NCBI RefSeq assembly: GCF_014643695.1
Contig: NZ_BMJY01000004.1
Location: 1 to 64,000, forward strand
Length of the DNA stretch: 64,000 bases
Reading direction: 5' to 3'
Source: Microbacterium album
Lineage (GTDB): Bacteria > Actinomycetota > Actinomycetes > Actinomycetales > Microbacteriaceae
Part shown: piece by piece, positions 1 through 8,888 of the stretch
Layout of the letters: each line of letters starts with the position of its first letter
Position numbering within the stretch: the stretch's first letter is position 1
Made by a program: the position numbers and the translations under genes
Notes under the pieces: generated by a model
Told to the model about the DNA's origin: nothing
Database searches by the model: none
The model's input: only the letters and a program-made list of their open reading frames with translations

Positions 1-87
1 CACTTCTACAATCACCACAGGCGCCACTCCGCCATCGGAGCCCCGCCCATCAGCAGACTCAACAACCTACCTGGACACCACAGCTAG
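1..87 (+). mobile_element. 3' end of an IS transposase (DDE integrase type), cut by the window edge
   Basis: The first 28 codons are open and end at TAG (85-87). They encode FYNHHRRHSAIGAPP followed by SRLNN, the C-terminal signature of rve-type transposases of the IS481/IS3 group (the usual form is YNxxRPHSALGxRPP). The rest of the gene lies outside the window, so it cannot be told whether the element is intact. It ends 30 bases before the stop of the next gene, which is on the other strand; no clear terminal inverted repeat is visible in that gap. Confidence 0.7.
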
Positions 88-117
88 TCAACGGACCCGG
101 GGTGGGGACGCGGGGGC

Positions 118-1143
118 TCAACCGCGGAAGAACGCCAGGCCGAGGTCGGGGTGGTCGACGAAGACGCCGTCCACGCCGGAGCGGCGGACGATGTCCCACT
201 CGGCCTCGTAGTCGCCGAACGCGGCCTTGCCCGCTCTCCCGCCGAGGCCGGACGTCCGGAACTCGGGGGTGAGGAACGCGTTCTCGGGCCGGCAGGTCCA
301 GGTGTAGACCTGGAGCCCGCGCGCGTGCGCGTCCGCCACGATCGGTGAGGGGCCCGTCGCGCGGCCGAGGCGATCGGGAGCGAGGATCATCCGCTTGTCG
401 ACGCTGATCCCGTCCACCTCGCCCACCAGCCGATCGAGACCACCCGGGCGTGCCGTCGCGGCGTAAGTCGGGGCGTCGTCTCCGTGCGCCGCCACCAGGT
501 CGAACGGCTTGCCGCGGGACTCGAGCAGATAGATGTACGTCGCAGCGACTCCCTGCTCGCGCAGGCGGTGCAGCACGGTCGACTCGAACGACTCGATCAC
601 GAGCGACAGCTCCCCCGACGCCCAGCCCGCTGCGCGCAGGTCGGCGACGACCAGCGGCACCAGATCCAGGCCGATTCCGGCGAAGTACGTCGCGTGCTTG
701 ACCTCCAGCACCACGCCGATCTCGCGGCCCTGCGCGAGCGACGCCGACCGCACGAGCTCCAGCACGTCGGTCAGCCGCAGCATCGGCTGCGCGTCGTCGA
801 ACGTCGCGCTCGCGGCGCGGATGGCCGGGATCCGCTCGCGGGTGGTCAGAGTGGACAGCTCCTCCCACGTGAAGTCCTCGGTGAACCAGCCCGTCAGCTT
901 CACGCCGTCGACGGTCTTGGTCGTGCGGCGATCGGCGAACTCCGGGCGGTCCGCGACGTTCGTGGTGCCCGAGATCTCGTTCTCGTGCCGCACGACCAGC
1001 ACGCCGTCGCGCGTGGCGACCACGTCGGGCTCGACCGCGTCGACGCCCAGCTCGAGCGCCAGGTCGTAGGACGAGCGCGAGTGCTCGGGACGGTACCCGG
1101 GCGCGCCGCGGTGGCCGATCACGAGCGGACGGCGGCGGGGCAT
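118..1143 (-). CDS. Glycerophosphodiester phosphodiesterase
   Basis: Predicted to hydrolyse glycerophosphodiesters to glycerol-3-phosphate and an alcohol (GDPD family, TIM barrel). The 341-residue protein has the family's catalytic residues: HRG at 11-13, E38 and D40 in EPD, H53 in RHE, and the later EVKH strand. The insert after H53 is typical of the bacterial longer forms. There is no signal peptide, so it is probably cytoplasmic. An upstream in-frame ATG at 1221 exists, but the ATG at 1143 puts a TAnnnT hexamer six bases upstream and starts right at the conserved domain. It is monocistronic, tail to tail with the IS fragment and divergent from the Bax-inhibitor-like gene. Confidence 0.88.
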   Translation of the reverse strand: MPRRRPLVIGHRGAPGYRPEHSRSSYDLALELGVDAVEPDVVATRDGVLVVRHENEISGTTNVADRPEFADRRTTKTVDGVKLTGWFTEDFTWEELSTLTTRERIPAIRAASATFDDAQPMLRLTDVLELVRSASLAQGREIGVVLEVKHATYFAGIGLDLVPLVVADLRAAGWASGELSLVIESFESTVLHRLREQGVAATYIYLLESRGKPFDLVAAHGDDAPTYAATARPGGLDRLVGEVDGISVDKRMILAPDRLGRATGPSPIVADAHARGLQVYTWTCRPENAFLTPEFRTSGLGGRAGKAAFGDYEAEWDIVRRSGVDGVFVDHPDLGLAFFRG

Positions 1144-1149
1144 GTCCTC

Positions 1150-1155
1150 AGCGTA
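1150..1155 (-). promoter_or_regulatory. Putative -10 box of a leaderless promoter for the GDPD gene
   Basis: On the minus strand TACGCT ends six bases before the ATG at 1143, so transcription would begin at or next to the start codon. No -35 consensus is seen. Confidence 0.45.
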
Positions 1156-1297
1156 ATGACCCGCGCCTTCCCCGACCGTGCGAGGCTTCGCCGGGGATGC
1201 CGGAATCCCCAGCAGCCGCATAAGGATGCGGGGTATCGTGGACGTAGCACGGCGTCGTGGAGAGGCGCCGGCTCACCGATCTTGGAGTGTGACCATC

Positions 1298-2215
1298 ATG
1301 GCCAGCCCCGGTTTCAACAGTCCCGTTTTCCAGCAGCAGGATCCGCGCGCGGTGCAGACCTACCCGGGCGGACCCCAGGCCGCCGGGCTCGGCGGCCCGG
1401 CCCAGGCGGGTCAGTACTCGCACATGGGCGTGAACCTCGCTTCGCAGGCGCAGATGGAGGGCGCGTTCGCAGCTCCTCCGGCCGGCGCCACCGAGACGGG
1501 CCGCATGACCGTCGAGGACACGATCTGGAAGACCGTCGGCCTCTTCGCCGTCATGCTCGTCCTCGCCGTCGTGTCCTGGAACTGGACGCTCGCGCCGGCG
1601 CTCGCCTCGGGCGACCCGCGCGATGTGACGCTCGTCCCGTGGATCGTCGGCCTCGCCGGCGGGTTCATCCTCGGCCTCGTCAACTCGTTCAAGAAGAACC
1701 CGAGCGTCCCGCTGATCCTGGCCTACGCCGCGTTCGAGGGCCTGTTCATCGGCGGCATCTCCGCCTACTTCGAGGTGCTGTTCCCCGGCATCGTGATGCA
1801 GGCGACGCTCGCGACCGTCGCGGTCGTCGGCGTGACCCTCGCGCTCTTCGCGAGCGGCAAGGTGCGCACGTCCCCGCGCGGCCGCAAGATCTTCATGATC
1901 GCCATCATCGGCTACATGGTGTTCAGCCTGCTGAACCTCGTGCTGATGTGGACGGGCGTGCTTCCGGGCAACATGATGTTCGGCCTGCACTCCGCCACGA
2001 TCATGGGCATCCCGCTGGGCCTCGTCATCGGCGTGCTGGTCGTGTTCCTCGCCGCGTACTCGCTCGTGATGGACTTCGAGATGGTCCAGAACGGCGTCCG
2101 CAACGGTGCGCCCCGCAAGTTCGGCTGGCGCGCGGCCTTCGCGATCATGGTCACGGTCGTCTGGCTGTACGTCGAGATCCTGCGCATCATCGCGATCCTG
2201 CGCGGCAACAACTGA
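1298..2215 (+). CDS. Bax inhibitor-1/YccA family membrane protein
   Basis: A 305-residue integral membrane protein of the BI-1/YccA-like family (UPF0005 relatives). About 70 N-terminal residues are hydrophilic and rich in Gln, Pro and Gly; from about residue 80 there are seven hydrophobic helices, including FAVMLVLAVVSW and the C-terminal FAIMVTVVWLYVEILRI. The actinobacterial members have no settled function; relatives are linked to ion leakage or proteostasis at the membrane. The start is set by GGAG at 1284-1287 ahead of ATG 1298; in-frame starts further upstream lack a ribosome site. It is single, and ends at a strong shared terminator. Confidence 0.88.
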   Translation: MASPGFNSPVFQQQDPRAVQTYPGGPQAAGLGGPAQAGQYSHMGVNLASQAQMEGAFAAPPAGATETGRMTVEDTIWKTVGLFAVMLVLAVVSWNWTLAPALASGDPRDVTLVPWIVGLAGGFILGLVNSFKKNPSVPLILAYAAFEGLFIGGISAYFEVLFPGIVMQATLATVAVVGVTLALFASGKVRTSPRGRKIFMIAIIGYMVFSLLNLVLMWTGVLPGNMMFGLHSATIMGIPLGLVIGVLVVFLAAYSLVMDFEMVQNGVRNGAPRKFGWRAAFAIMVTVVWLYVEILRIIAILRGNN

Positions 2216-2231
2216 CGCATATCTCCACAGC

Positions 2232-2260
2232 GAAGGGCCCGTCACAATGACGGGCCCTTC
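2232..2260. terminator. Bidirectional intrinsic terminator
   Basis: A perfect 13-bp stem (GAAGGGCCCGTCA pairing with its complement) around a 3-base loop lies between two convergent genes. The T-tract is weak (TTCGTCGTT), as is common in actinobacteria. Confidence 0.75.
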
Positions 2261-2277
2261 GTCGTTCCGCGGGGATG

Positions 2278-3177
2278 TCATCGGGCGTTGCTGAGCACCG
2301 CCCGTCCAGCGGCCACCTCGACGTCCACCGTGGAGCGGGCACCCCGCGACACGTCGAGGCGGTTGTCGAAGGATCCGGCGGAGACGTCGGAGCGCACGTC
2401 GTATGCGCCGCGGGGCAGCTCGACGTCAAGCTCGCCGGCGCTCACCGACACCGTGACGTCGTCCGGGGCATCGCCCGTCAGCGTCCCGATCAGGCGGCCC
2501 GCCGCGACCGAGAGGTTCGCGTCGGAGACGTCTGCGAGGTCAAACTGCGCCTGTCCGGCGCTCACGCTGACGTCGAGCGATTCGGCCGCGCCGCGCACGT
2601 CCATGCCGCCCGCGCCGACATCCAGCGAGAGCGCTCCGAACGCGCCTGTCGCCCGCAGCTCGCCCGCAGCGAGCGTCAGATCCGCATCCAGTCGGGCGTC
2701 CTCCAGCCGCTCGGGCAGCGTCAGCACGACGCGCTCGTCGCCGCGGTTGACGCCGAACCAGCCCCAGCCGCGGTCGGGGCTCGTCACGCGCAGCTCGCCG
2801 TCGCGGCGCTCGAGGGTCCACGCGCCGCCGCGGCCGCCCACGACGTCGAGCACGGCCTCGTCCACGTCGTCGAACTCGATCTCGAATCGCGCCGCGGCCG
2901 CGTCCACACGCAGGGATGTCACGCCCGCGGCGCTGGCGGTGAGGGTCGAATCGCCCCTCGACGCGTCCGCCACGGCGCCGCGGACGGAGCCCCAGATCGT
3001 GCCGATCAGGACGAGCGCGCCGACGACGATGGCGATCACCGAGACGACCTTGCCGGCACCGCCCGGTCGAGGCTGGTGCGGCGCGGGGGCGGCGGGCGCG
3101 GGAGGGTTCCCAGGGGCCGCCGGAGGAGGGGTGCCCTGGCTCGGCGGGGCGGGGGGCGGGGTCAGACTGTCGTTCAT
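2278..3177 (-). CDS. DUF4097 family beta-repeat protein, membrane anchored
   Basis: The 299-residue protein has a Pro/Ala-rich cytoplasmic N-terminus (1-42), one transmembrane helix (about 45-65, VVSVIAIVVGALVLIGTIWG) and an external domain of short repeating strands such as VSAGQAQFDL, VAAGRLIGTL and VSAGELDVEL, as in DUF4097 adhesin-like beta-helix proteins. Its ATG overlaps the stop of the response regulator gene by four bases (ATGA), so the three genes kinase, regulator and this one form one translationally coupled unit. The role may be envelope sensing or a target of the two-component system, like DUF4097 proteins linked to LiaRS-type systems; that link is inference. Confidence 0.8.
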   Translation of the reverse strand: MNDSLTPPPAPPSQGTPPPAAPGNPPAPAAPAPHQPRPGGAGKVVSVIAIVVGALVLIGTIWGSVRGAVADASRGDSTLTASAAGVTSLRVDAAAARFEIEFDDVDEAVLDVVGGRGGAWTLERRDGELRVTSPDRGWGWFGVNRGDERVVLTLPERLEDARLDADLTLAAGELRATGAFGALSLDVGAGGMDVRGAAESLDVSVSAGQAQFDLADVSDANLSVAAGRLIGTLTGDAPDDVTVSVSAGELDVELPRGAYDVRSDVSAGSFDNRLDVSRGARSTVDVEVAAGRAVLSNAR

Positions 3178-3851
3178 CGTGCCGTTCCTGTCTGCGGCGA
3201 TCCGCCGCTGCGTTCGATATGGGCGAGGGCTGCGAGCACGCGGCGGTTGCCGGACTCGTCGGGCTCCAGGCCGAGTTTCTGGAAGATCGCGGTGATGTGC
3301 TTCTCCACGCTCGCCTCCGAGAGGAAGAGCAGGCCCGCGATCGCCTGGTTGGACTTCCCTTCGGCGATGAGCGCGAGCACGGTGCGCTCCCGCTCGGTGA
3401 GGCGCGCCATCCGGTCGTCCTGCGTGCGCCGCGTCAGCAGCTGTGCGACGACCTCCGGGTCCAGCACCGTGGCGCCCTGTCCGATGCGGGCGAGCGAGTC
3501 GAGGAACTCGGACACGTCCGCGACGCGGTCCTTCAGGAGGTAGCCGAGCGCGCCGCCCTGGCTCGTGATGAGCTCGCTGGCGTACCGCTCCTCGACGTAC
3601 TGCGACAGGACCAGGACCGGCAGCTCGGGCCGCTTCGCTCGCAGCTCGAGCGCGGCACGGATGCCCTCGTCCGTGAACGTCGGAGGCAGCCGCACGTCCA
3701 GGATGCACAGTTCGGGGTCGGTCTCCGCCACGGTGGCGAACAGCTCGGACGCGTCGGGCAGGGCCGCGACGACCGTGTGCCCGCCGTCCTCCACGAGGCG
3801 CACGAGCCCCTCGCGCAGCAGCACCGAGTCTTCGCAGATCAGGATCCGCAT
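3174..3851 (-). CDS. NarL/LuxR-type response regulator
   Basis: A 225-residue two-domain transcription factor. The receiver domain has the acidic pair E7-D8, phospho-acceptor D52 (ILDVRLP) and the Lys of LLKDRV. The C-terminal LuxR helix-turn-helix reads LTERERTVLALIAEGKSNQAIA followed by SVEKHITAIFQKLGL. It is preceded by the sensor kinase gene with a 13-base overlap and followed by the DUF4097 gene with a 4-base overlap. It is expected to be phosphorylated by that kinase and to control its own operon among other targets; the targets are not visible. Confidence 0.93.
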   Translation of the reverse strand: MRILICEDSVLLREGLVRLVEDGGHTVVAALPDASELFATVAETDPELCILDVRLPPTFTDEGIRAALELRAKRPELPVLVLSQYVEERYASELITSQGGALGYLLKDRVADVSEFLDSLARIGQGATVLDPEVVAQLLTRRTQDDRMARLTERERTVLALIAEGKSNQAIAGLLFLSEASVEKHITAIFQKLGLEPDESGNRRVLAALAHIERSGGSPQTGTAR

Positions 3852-5110
3852 GGCACGCTCACCTCCAGAGCAGTCGGCCCGCCCTGCGGGCTGTCGAGTC
3901 GGATGCTGCCGCCGGCGGCGAGCACGCGGTTGGAGATGCCGTCCAGGCCTCCCCCGGGCAGCACGCGCGCGCCGCCCAGGCCGTTGTCCTCTACGCGGGC
4001 CCACAGGGTGCCGTCGTCGCGACGTCGCACCACGACCCGGCATTCGCTGGCCCGGGAGTGCTTGGCGGCGTTGGTGAGCGACTCGGCGATCGCGAAGTAC
4101 ACGGCCGTCTCGGCGTCCCGGCTGCAGCGTCCGTCGATGCGGACGTCGAGGTGCACCGGGATGTGGGAGCGGCCGGCGAGCGCCGACAGCGCCGCGTCGA
4201 GGCCGCGGTCGTCGAGCACGGACGCGTGGATCCCGCGCGCGAGCTGGCGCAGTTCCGTGATGGCCGCCTTGGTCGACGTGTGCGCTTCGGCGATGAGCGT
4301 TCTCGCGGTGGCGGGGTCCTCGTCGATCTTCTGCTGCGCCAGTCCGAGCGTCATGCCCACGGACACCAGGCGCGGCTGCACGCCGTCGTGGAGGTCGCGC
4401 TCGATGCGCGTGCGCTCCACCTCGGAGGCGCGGAGGGCTCCGGCGCGCTGCACATCGGACACCCGCGCCTGCTCGACGAGTTGCGCCTCGCGCGTCGGCA
4501 CGACGATCACGCGGGCGAGCATCCCGTGCAGGATGGCCAGCCCCACGATCACGGCTGCGGCGCAGAGGAACACGACGATGCCGACGACCGGCGCCCAGCC
4601 GACCGCGATGTCGAAGCCGAAGAGGCGCGCCCACCCGTCCTGCGAGTACAGCGGCGCGAAGGCGAAGGCCGCCGACGTCACGAGCGCGCTCGCGCTGCCG
4701 AGCAGCACGGTTCCGAGGATGGCCGAGATCGCGGCGTTCGCCACCGCGCGCCACATCGACGGATCGATGAACTGGCGCCACACCATCCGCAGGAAGCCGC
4801 CGAAGCCGGGACGATCCGCGCGGCGCGCCTTCAGCGGCGGCAGGTCGACGTCGTACAGGCCGTCGATGCGCGCGGTCTCGGCCCAGCCGATCGCGAAGAG
4901 CAGGTAGACGAAGCCGAGCAGGAAGACGAAACCGATGCCGAACACGGGCAGCAGTCCGATGCCGAGGCCGAGCAGGATGCCGAGGATCGGCAGCGCGATC
5001 GGCCCGAGCAGGCCCATGGCGGCGAGGTGCACCGCCGCGCCGGCGAGCACGGCAGGAGAGGAATGCGCCGGTAGCCGCCGGCGCGGTGAGGGGGCGGGCT
5101 GTGAGGTCAT
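3839..5110 (-). CDS. Sensor histidine kinase with a membrane sensor domain
   Basis: A 423-residue kinase. The N-terminal half (about 20-210) has four to six hydrophobic segments in the pattern of the actinobacterial 'putative sensor' domain, followed by HisKA_3 dimerisation with H241 in ERDLHDGVQPRL, and a HATPase_c domain ending in VEDNGLGG and GGGLDGISNRV. It pairs with the overlapping response regulator. This kinase type often responds to cell-envelope stress, but the signal is unknown here. The ATG at 5110 is backed by a TAnnnT hexamer six bases upstream and also by a close GGAG. Confidence 0.92.
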   Translation of the reverse strand: MTSQPAPSPRRRLPAHSSPAVLAGAAVHLAAMGLLGPIALPILGILLGLGIGLLPVFGIGFVFLLGFVYLLFAIGWAETARIDGLYDVDLPPLKARRADRPGFGGFLRMVWRQFIDPSMWRAVANAAISAILGTVLLGSASALVTSAAFAFAPLYSQDGWARLFGFDIAVGWAPVVGIVVFLCAAAVIVGLAILHGMLARVIVVPTREAQLVEQARVSDVQRAGALRASEVERTRIERDLHDGVQPRLVSVGMTLGLAQQKIDEDPATARTLIAEAHTSTKAAITELRQLARGIHASVLDDRGLDAALSALAGRSHIPVHLDVRIDGRCSRDAETAVYFAIAESLTNAAKHSRASECRVVVRRRDDGTLWARVEDNGLGGARVLPGGGLDGISNRVLAAGGSIRLDSPQGGPTALEVSVPCGS

Positions 5111-5116
5111 GGCTCC

Positions 5117-5122
5117 ACGCTA
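5117..5122 (-). promoter_or_regulatory. Putative -10 box of a leaderless promoter for the sensor kinase operon
   Basis: TAGCGT on the minus strand ends six bases before the ATG at 5110. Confidence 0.4.
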
Positions 5123-5193
5123 GGCCGCGCCCCCTCCGCGCACCGCCGAGCGATCCCGACGGATCCGTTCGGGATAACCCGAAACGACGGACC

Positions 5194-5277
5194 GTGTCCC
5201 ATCTCGTGCCGGAAACCCGACGTCTGTGTCCCACTTCCGGCCGGAATGCAGTACCCATACCGACCACAACTGGGACA
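5194..5277. repeat. Small inverted and direct repeats, possible IS scar
   Basis: TGTCCCACTT (5227-5236) faces AACTGGGACA (5268-5277), nine of ten bases matching as an inverted repeat. A further GTGTCCCA copy sits at 5194 in direct orientation. The stretch lies between the kinase gene and guaA and codes for nothing convincing. Confidence 0.35.
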
Positions 5278-5326
5278 TCGGATGGCGGTGGGGCGGCCTT
5301 TCACGTGGGGTCGGTGCCCGAGAGGA

Positions 5327-6937
5327 CTACTCCCACTCGATGGTCCCCGGGGGCTTCGACGTGACGTCGAGCACGACCCGGTTGACCTCGCGCACCTCGT
5401 TGGTGATGCGGTTGGAGATCTTCGAGAGCACGTCGTAGGGCAGGCGCGTCCAGTCGGCCGTCATGGCGTCCTCGCTCGAGACGGGGCGCAGCACGATGGG
5501 GTGGCCGTAGGTGCGGCCGTCGCCCTGCACGCCGACCGAGCGGACGTCCGCCAGCAGCACGACGGGGCACTGCCAGATCTCGCCGTCGAGCCCCGCGGCG
5601 CTGAGTTCCTCGCGGGCGATGGCGTCGGCCTCGCGCAGGATCTCGAGGCGCTCCCGGGTGACCTCGCCGATGATCCGGATCCCGAGGCCCGGGCCGGGGA
5701 ACGGCTGGCGGCCGACGATCGCCTCCGGGATGCCGAGCTCGCGGCCGATCGCGCGCACCTCGTCCTTGAACAGCGTGCGCAGCGGCTCGACGAGCTCGAA
5801 GTCGAGGTCCTCGGGCAGCCCGCCGACGTTGTGGTGGCTCTTGATGTTCGCGGTGCCGGCACCGCCGCCCGACTCGACGACGTCCGGGTACAGCGTCCCC
5901 TGCACGAGGAAGCGGATCGGCTCACCCTCGGCCGCCGCCTCCGCGATGAGGTCCTTCTGCACCTTCTCGAAGGCGCGGATGAACTCGCGCCCGATGATCT
6001 TGCGCTTCTCCTCGGGGTCCGTGACGCCCGCGAGGTGCCCGAGGAACGTGTCCGCGGCGTCGACCGTGATCAGGCGCACGCCGGTCGACTCGACGTAGTC
6101 CTTCTCCACCTGCTCGCGCTCGCCCTTCCGGAGCAGGCCGTGGTCAACGAACACCGCTGTGAGCTGGTCGCCCACCGCGCGGTGCACGAGCGCGGTGGAC
6201 ACCGCCGAGTCCACGCCGCCCGACAGCGCGGAGATCACGCGCGCGGAGCCGATCTGCTCGCGGATGCGCTCGACCTGCTCGGCGATGACGTTGCCGGCGT
6301 TCCAGTCGGCCGGCAGGCCCGCGGCCTTGTGCAGGAAGTTCTCGATGATCTCCTGCCCGTGGTCGGTGTGCTTGACCTCGGGGTGCCACTGCACGCCGTA
6401 GAAGCAGCGCTCGTCGTTCCCGAAGGCGGCGACCGGGGTCGCGGCGGTCGAGGCGAGCACCTGGAAGCCGTCGGGAGCGCGCGAGACCTGGTCGCCGTGA
6501 CTCATCCACACGTTCTGCTCGGCCGGCTGCCCGCCCAGCAGCACGCCGCCGTCGCCCACGAGGGCCGCGCCGGTCGCGCCGTACTCGCGCAGACCGGTGT
6601 TCGCCACCTCGCCGCCCAGAGCCTGCGCCATCACCTGGAAGCCGTAGCAGATGCCGAGCGTCGGGACGCCGAGGTCGAACACGCGACGGTCGATCGTGGG
6701 AGCCCCGGGCTCGTACACCGACGACGGTCCACCCGACAGGATCAGCGCGACCGGGTTGCGCGCGGCGATCTCCTCGGCGGTCGCGGTGTGCGGGATCAGC
6801 TCGCTGAACACGCCCGCCTCGCGCACGCGCCGCGCGATCAGCTGCGCGTACTGCGCGCCGAAGTCGACGACGAGGACCGGGCGCTGGGCGGTGTCGGCGG
6901 AGACGTCGGCTTCGAGGGGAACGGGGGACTCGCTCAC
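5327..6937 (-). CDS. guaA: GMP synthase (glutamine-hydrolysing)
   Basis: Converts XMP to GMP with ATP and glutamine, the last step of de novo guanylate synthesis. The 536-residue protein has the class I glutaminase domain with the nucleophile in GICYGFQV and the His-Glu of WHPEV, the ATP pyrophosphatase P-loop SGGVDSAV, and the C-terminal dimerisation domain ending KPPGTIEWE. Length matches the family. Its ATG overlaps the stop of the upstream DUF3817 gene by four bases, so it is read from that gene's promoter. The other guanylate genes guaB3 and guaB lie 2-5 kb away on the same strand. Confidence 0.98.
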   Translation of the reverse strand: MSESPVPLEADVSADTAQRPVLVVDFGAQYAQLIARRVREAGVFSELIPHTATAEEIAARNPVALILSGGPSSVYEPGAPTIDRRVFDLGVPTLGICYGFQVMAQALGGEVANTGLREYGATGAALVGDGGVLLGGQPAEQNVWMSHGDQVSRAPDGFQVLASTAATPVAAFGNDERCFYGVQWHPEVKHTDHGQEIIENFLHKAAGLPADWNAGNVIAEQVERIREQIGSARVISALSGGVDSAVSTALVHRAVGDQLTAVFVDHGLLRKGEREQVEKDYVESTGVRLITVDAADTFLGHLAGVTDPEEKRKIIGREFIRAFEKVQKDLIAEAAAEGEPIRFLVQGTLYPDVVESGGGAGTANIKSHHNVGGLPEDLDFELVEPLRTLFKDEVRAIGRELGIPEAIVGRQPFPGPGLGIRIIGEVTRERLEILREADAIAREELSAAGLDGEIWQCPVVLLADVRSVGVQGDGRTYGHPIVLRPVSSEDAMTADWTRLPYDVLSKISNRITNEVREVNRVVLDVTSKPPGTIEWE

Positions 6938-7467
6938 GAAGCGACCTCCTGTGTCTCAGCGGGCGGGTTGCCGGCCGCGCGGGCGGCGGCCTTGGCCTCT
7001 CGTTCGGCGAGGTACCGCTTCACGTCGCGCGCGACGCGGTGCTCCATGAAGAACGAAAGGAAGGGGACGACGCCGCCGCCGGCGAGCAGGAGGAAGCGCG
7101 GGAACCGCCAGCGCATCAGGCTCCACACGCGGAAGCAGGCGAACAGGTACACGACGTAGAACCAGCCGTGCGCGATCAGGATGCCCAGCGACAGGTTGAT
7201 GCCGTCGCCGCTGGAGATCATCTCGCACGCGGTCGCGCTGGGCACGAACTGCGACCACCACAGGCACTCCGGGCTCGCGATGACGGGCGCGAACCACAGG
7301 AACCCGCCGGACCCGCCCAGGAACAGCTCCACGTGCAGCGGCGTGTACTTGAGGATCATCTCGGCGACGAGCAGCAGAAGTCCGACGCCCGTGATCACGG
7401 ATGCGATCTGGTAGAACTTCAGCGCGCCTCGGATCTGCGGGAACGTGGCGAGCTTGGGCGCGGGCAT
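6934..7467 (-). CDS. DUF3817 integral membrane protein
   Basis: A 177-residue protein whose DUF3817 segment begins [23 protein letters not shown] and continues with [20 protein letters not shown]; three or four membrane helices. It ends in a basic, Ala-rich cytoplasmic tail. Function is unknown; the family is common in Actinobacteria and often adjoins guaA. It overlaps guaA by ATGA. An insert around residues 60-90 ([17 protein letters not shown]) makes it longer than the compact ~100-residue members. The ATG at 7467 follows a TAGACT box by six bases. Confidence 0.85.
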   Translation of the reverse strand: MPAPKLATFPQIRGALKFYQIASVITGVGLLLLVAEMILKYTPLHVELFLGGSGGFLWFAPVIASPECLWWSQFVPSATACEMISSGDGINLSLGILIAHGWFYVVYLFACFRVWSLMRWRFPRFLLLAGGGVVPFLSFFMEHRVARDVKRYLAEREAKAAARAAGNPPAETQEVAS

Positions 7468-7473
7468 ACGTCC

Positions 7474-7479
7474 AGTCTA
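7474..7479 (-). promoter_or_regulatory. Putative -10 box of a leaderless promoter for DUF3817-guaA
   Basis: TAGACT on the minus strand ends six bases before the ATG at 7467. There is no Shine-Dalgarno sequence between the two. Confidence 0.5.
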
Positions 7480-7528
7480 GATCGGCACGGCTGAGCGTCC
7501 GATCCAACGGCCACCCGCCGGCGGGGTG

Positions 7529-7604
7529 GAGCTCGGTTTCGTCTCGCTTCGCTCGCTCAACCCGTTTCGACTCCGCGGCTCCGCCGCTCCGCTCAACGAG
7601 CGAC
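7529..7604. repeat. REP-like palindromic element, left copy
   Basis: An intergenic run built from variants of CGTTTCGACTC and GCTCGCTCAACGAGCG, able to fold back on itself. Its first 44 bases are identical, in the same orientation, to 10333-10376. Another relative lies at 55740-55768. It is noncoding. Confidence 0.7.
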
Positions 7605-7645
7605 CGAACGCCCCTTACCCCTACCCACCCACCTCAACCCCGTGC

Positions 7646-7916
7646 GAGCGCGAAGCGCGAGCGTGCGGGCGCGAGTGCGCCCGCCAACCAGGCGCGCAGC
7701 GCCGGCGCGCTGGAGCGCAGCGCAAGCGCCTCCCTCGCGGAGCGGCCCCTCGGGGGCCCGACGCGTGGGAGAAAAAGAAACGAGCGCGAAGCGCGAGCGT
7801 GCGGGCGCGAGTGCGCCCGCCAACCAGGCGCGCAGCGCCGGCGCGCTGGAGCGCAGCGCAAGCGCCTCCCTCGCGGAGCGGCCCCTCCGGGCCCGACGCG
7901 TGGGAGAAAAAGAAAA
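7646..7916. repeat. Two tandem ~136-bp repeat units, left array
   Basis: Unit 1 starts at 7646 and unit 2 at 7782, nearly identical. Each contains the hairpin GCGGGCGCGAGTGCGCCCGC, a second GC palindrome around CGCGCAGCGCCGGCGCGC, and ends in ACGCGTGGGAGAAAAAGAAA. The same unit occurs twice in the opposite orientation at 10034-10300. Together with the REP-like element this fills the 496-base gap between the DUF3817 gene and surf1; I see no gene in it. Confidence 0.8.
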
Positions 7917-7963
7917 CGCGGCGGAGTCCAAACCCACGTCGACCCAACCAGCCGCGAGAGACC

Positions 7964-8878
7964 TCACTCGTCCTCGCCGCCGCCCTCGAACTCCTCGACC
8001 TCGCGCTGCCAGGCGTCCTTCGCGAGGCGGTACCAGATGTAGAAGGCGAAGCCGGCGAAGATGACCCACTCGACGGCGTAGAAGACGTTGAGCCAGTTGA
8101 CGCCGTTCGACACCAGCGGGGCGGGCGACGAGATCGCGTCGAGCCCGGCGTCCGCGATCCCGCCCGTGGGATCGGTCGACGCCAGGTAGGGGCGGTAGAC
8201 GTCGACCCCCTCCGCCGCGGTGCCGTCGAAATCGTGCCACTGGCTCAGCAGCGCCGCGGGCGACATCCGGGTCACGTCGGTGGGAGCGCCGCCCGCGGGC
8301 GGCATGCCGGGACCCTCATCCGAGATCACGCGCCCGGCGAGGGCGACGGGGTCGGCGTCCGCGGAGACCGCGGCCGCCGCGTCGAGCGCCTCGATCGCCG
8401 CCTCGGCCGCCTCCCGCGTGGGCGCCCAGCCGATCGCGACGGCGAGGGATGTGGGATCCGCGGCGCCCTCGACGCGCAGCTGCCCCGTCACCCAGAAGCC
8501 CTCGACCGCGTCGTTGTAGCGCCCGGAGACCGGAAGGAAGTCCCCCGGCACCCAACGGCCCTCCACCTCGACGCGCTGACCCACGAACGGCTCCGGCAGG
8601 TACTCGCCCGGCTGCACGACCGCCTCGATCGGGCGGACCTCCTCGGTGACGCCCTCCGGCACCGGATCCGTGTCGATGGCGTGTCCGAGCTGCCACTGCC
8701 CGAGCCACGCGAAGATCGCGGCCACGACGAGCGCCAGCAGCAGCATCGCGATCCAGCGGGGCCGGAGCATGACCTCCCGCAGCGTCGGCGGGAAGACGAG
8801 CGGCTCGAGCTCGGTCGCGTCGGCGGGCACAGCGGCGCCACGGGGCTCCGCCGACCGGTCTGCCTCGTCGTCGCGCAT
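7964..8878 (-). CDS. SURF1 family cytochrome oxidase assembly protein
   Basis: A 304-residue membrane protein of the SURF1 family, which helps assemble the aa3-type cytochrome c oxidase in the cytoplasmic membrane. The N-terminal helix (about 42-65, WIAMLLLALVVAAIFAWLGQWQL) is followed by the periplasmic domain and a C-terminal helix (VNWLNVFYAVEWVIFAGFAFYIWYRL), the expected two-helix topology. A ~38-residue acidic cytoplasmic leader precedes the first helix. It starts ten bases after the guaB3 stop, so the two are probably cotranscribed; RBS AGGAG lies just before the start. Confidence 0.9.
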   Translation of the reverse strand: MRDDEADRSAEPRGAAVPADATELEPLVFPPTLREVMLRPRWIAMLLLALVVAAIFAWLGQWQLGHAIDTDPVPEGVTEEVRPIEAVVQPGEYLPEPFVGQRVEVEGRWVPGDFLPVSGRYNDAVEGFWVTGQLRVEGAADPTSLAVAIGWAPTREAAEAAIEALDAAAAVSADADPVALAGRVISDEGPGMPPAGGAPTDVTRMSPAALLSQWHDFDGTAAEGVDVYRPYLASTDPTGGIADAGLDAISSPAPLVSNGVNWLNVFYAVEWVIFAGFAFYIWYRLAKDAWQREVEEFEGGGEDE

Positions 8879-8888
8879 CCGTCTCCTC

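Noticed and set aside
5107..5304. 65-codon minus-strand frame upstream of the kinase gene (with CPSCGRYGYC)
   Set aside because: It overlaps the kinase start and promoter and has no ribosome site; the cysteines probably reflect an IS remnant rather than a gene.
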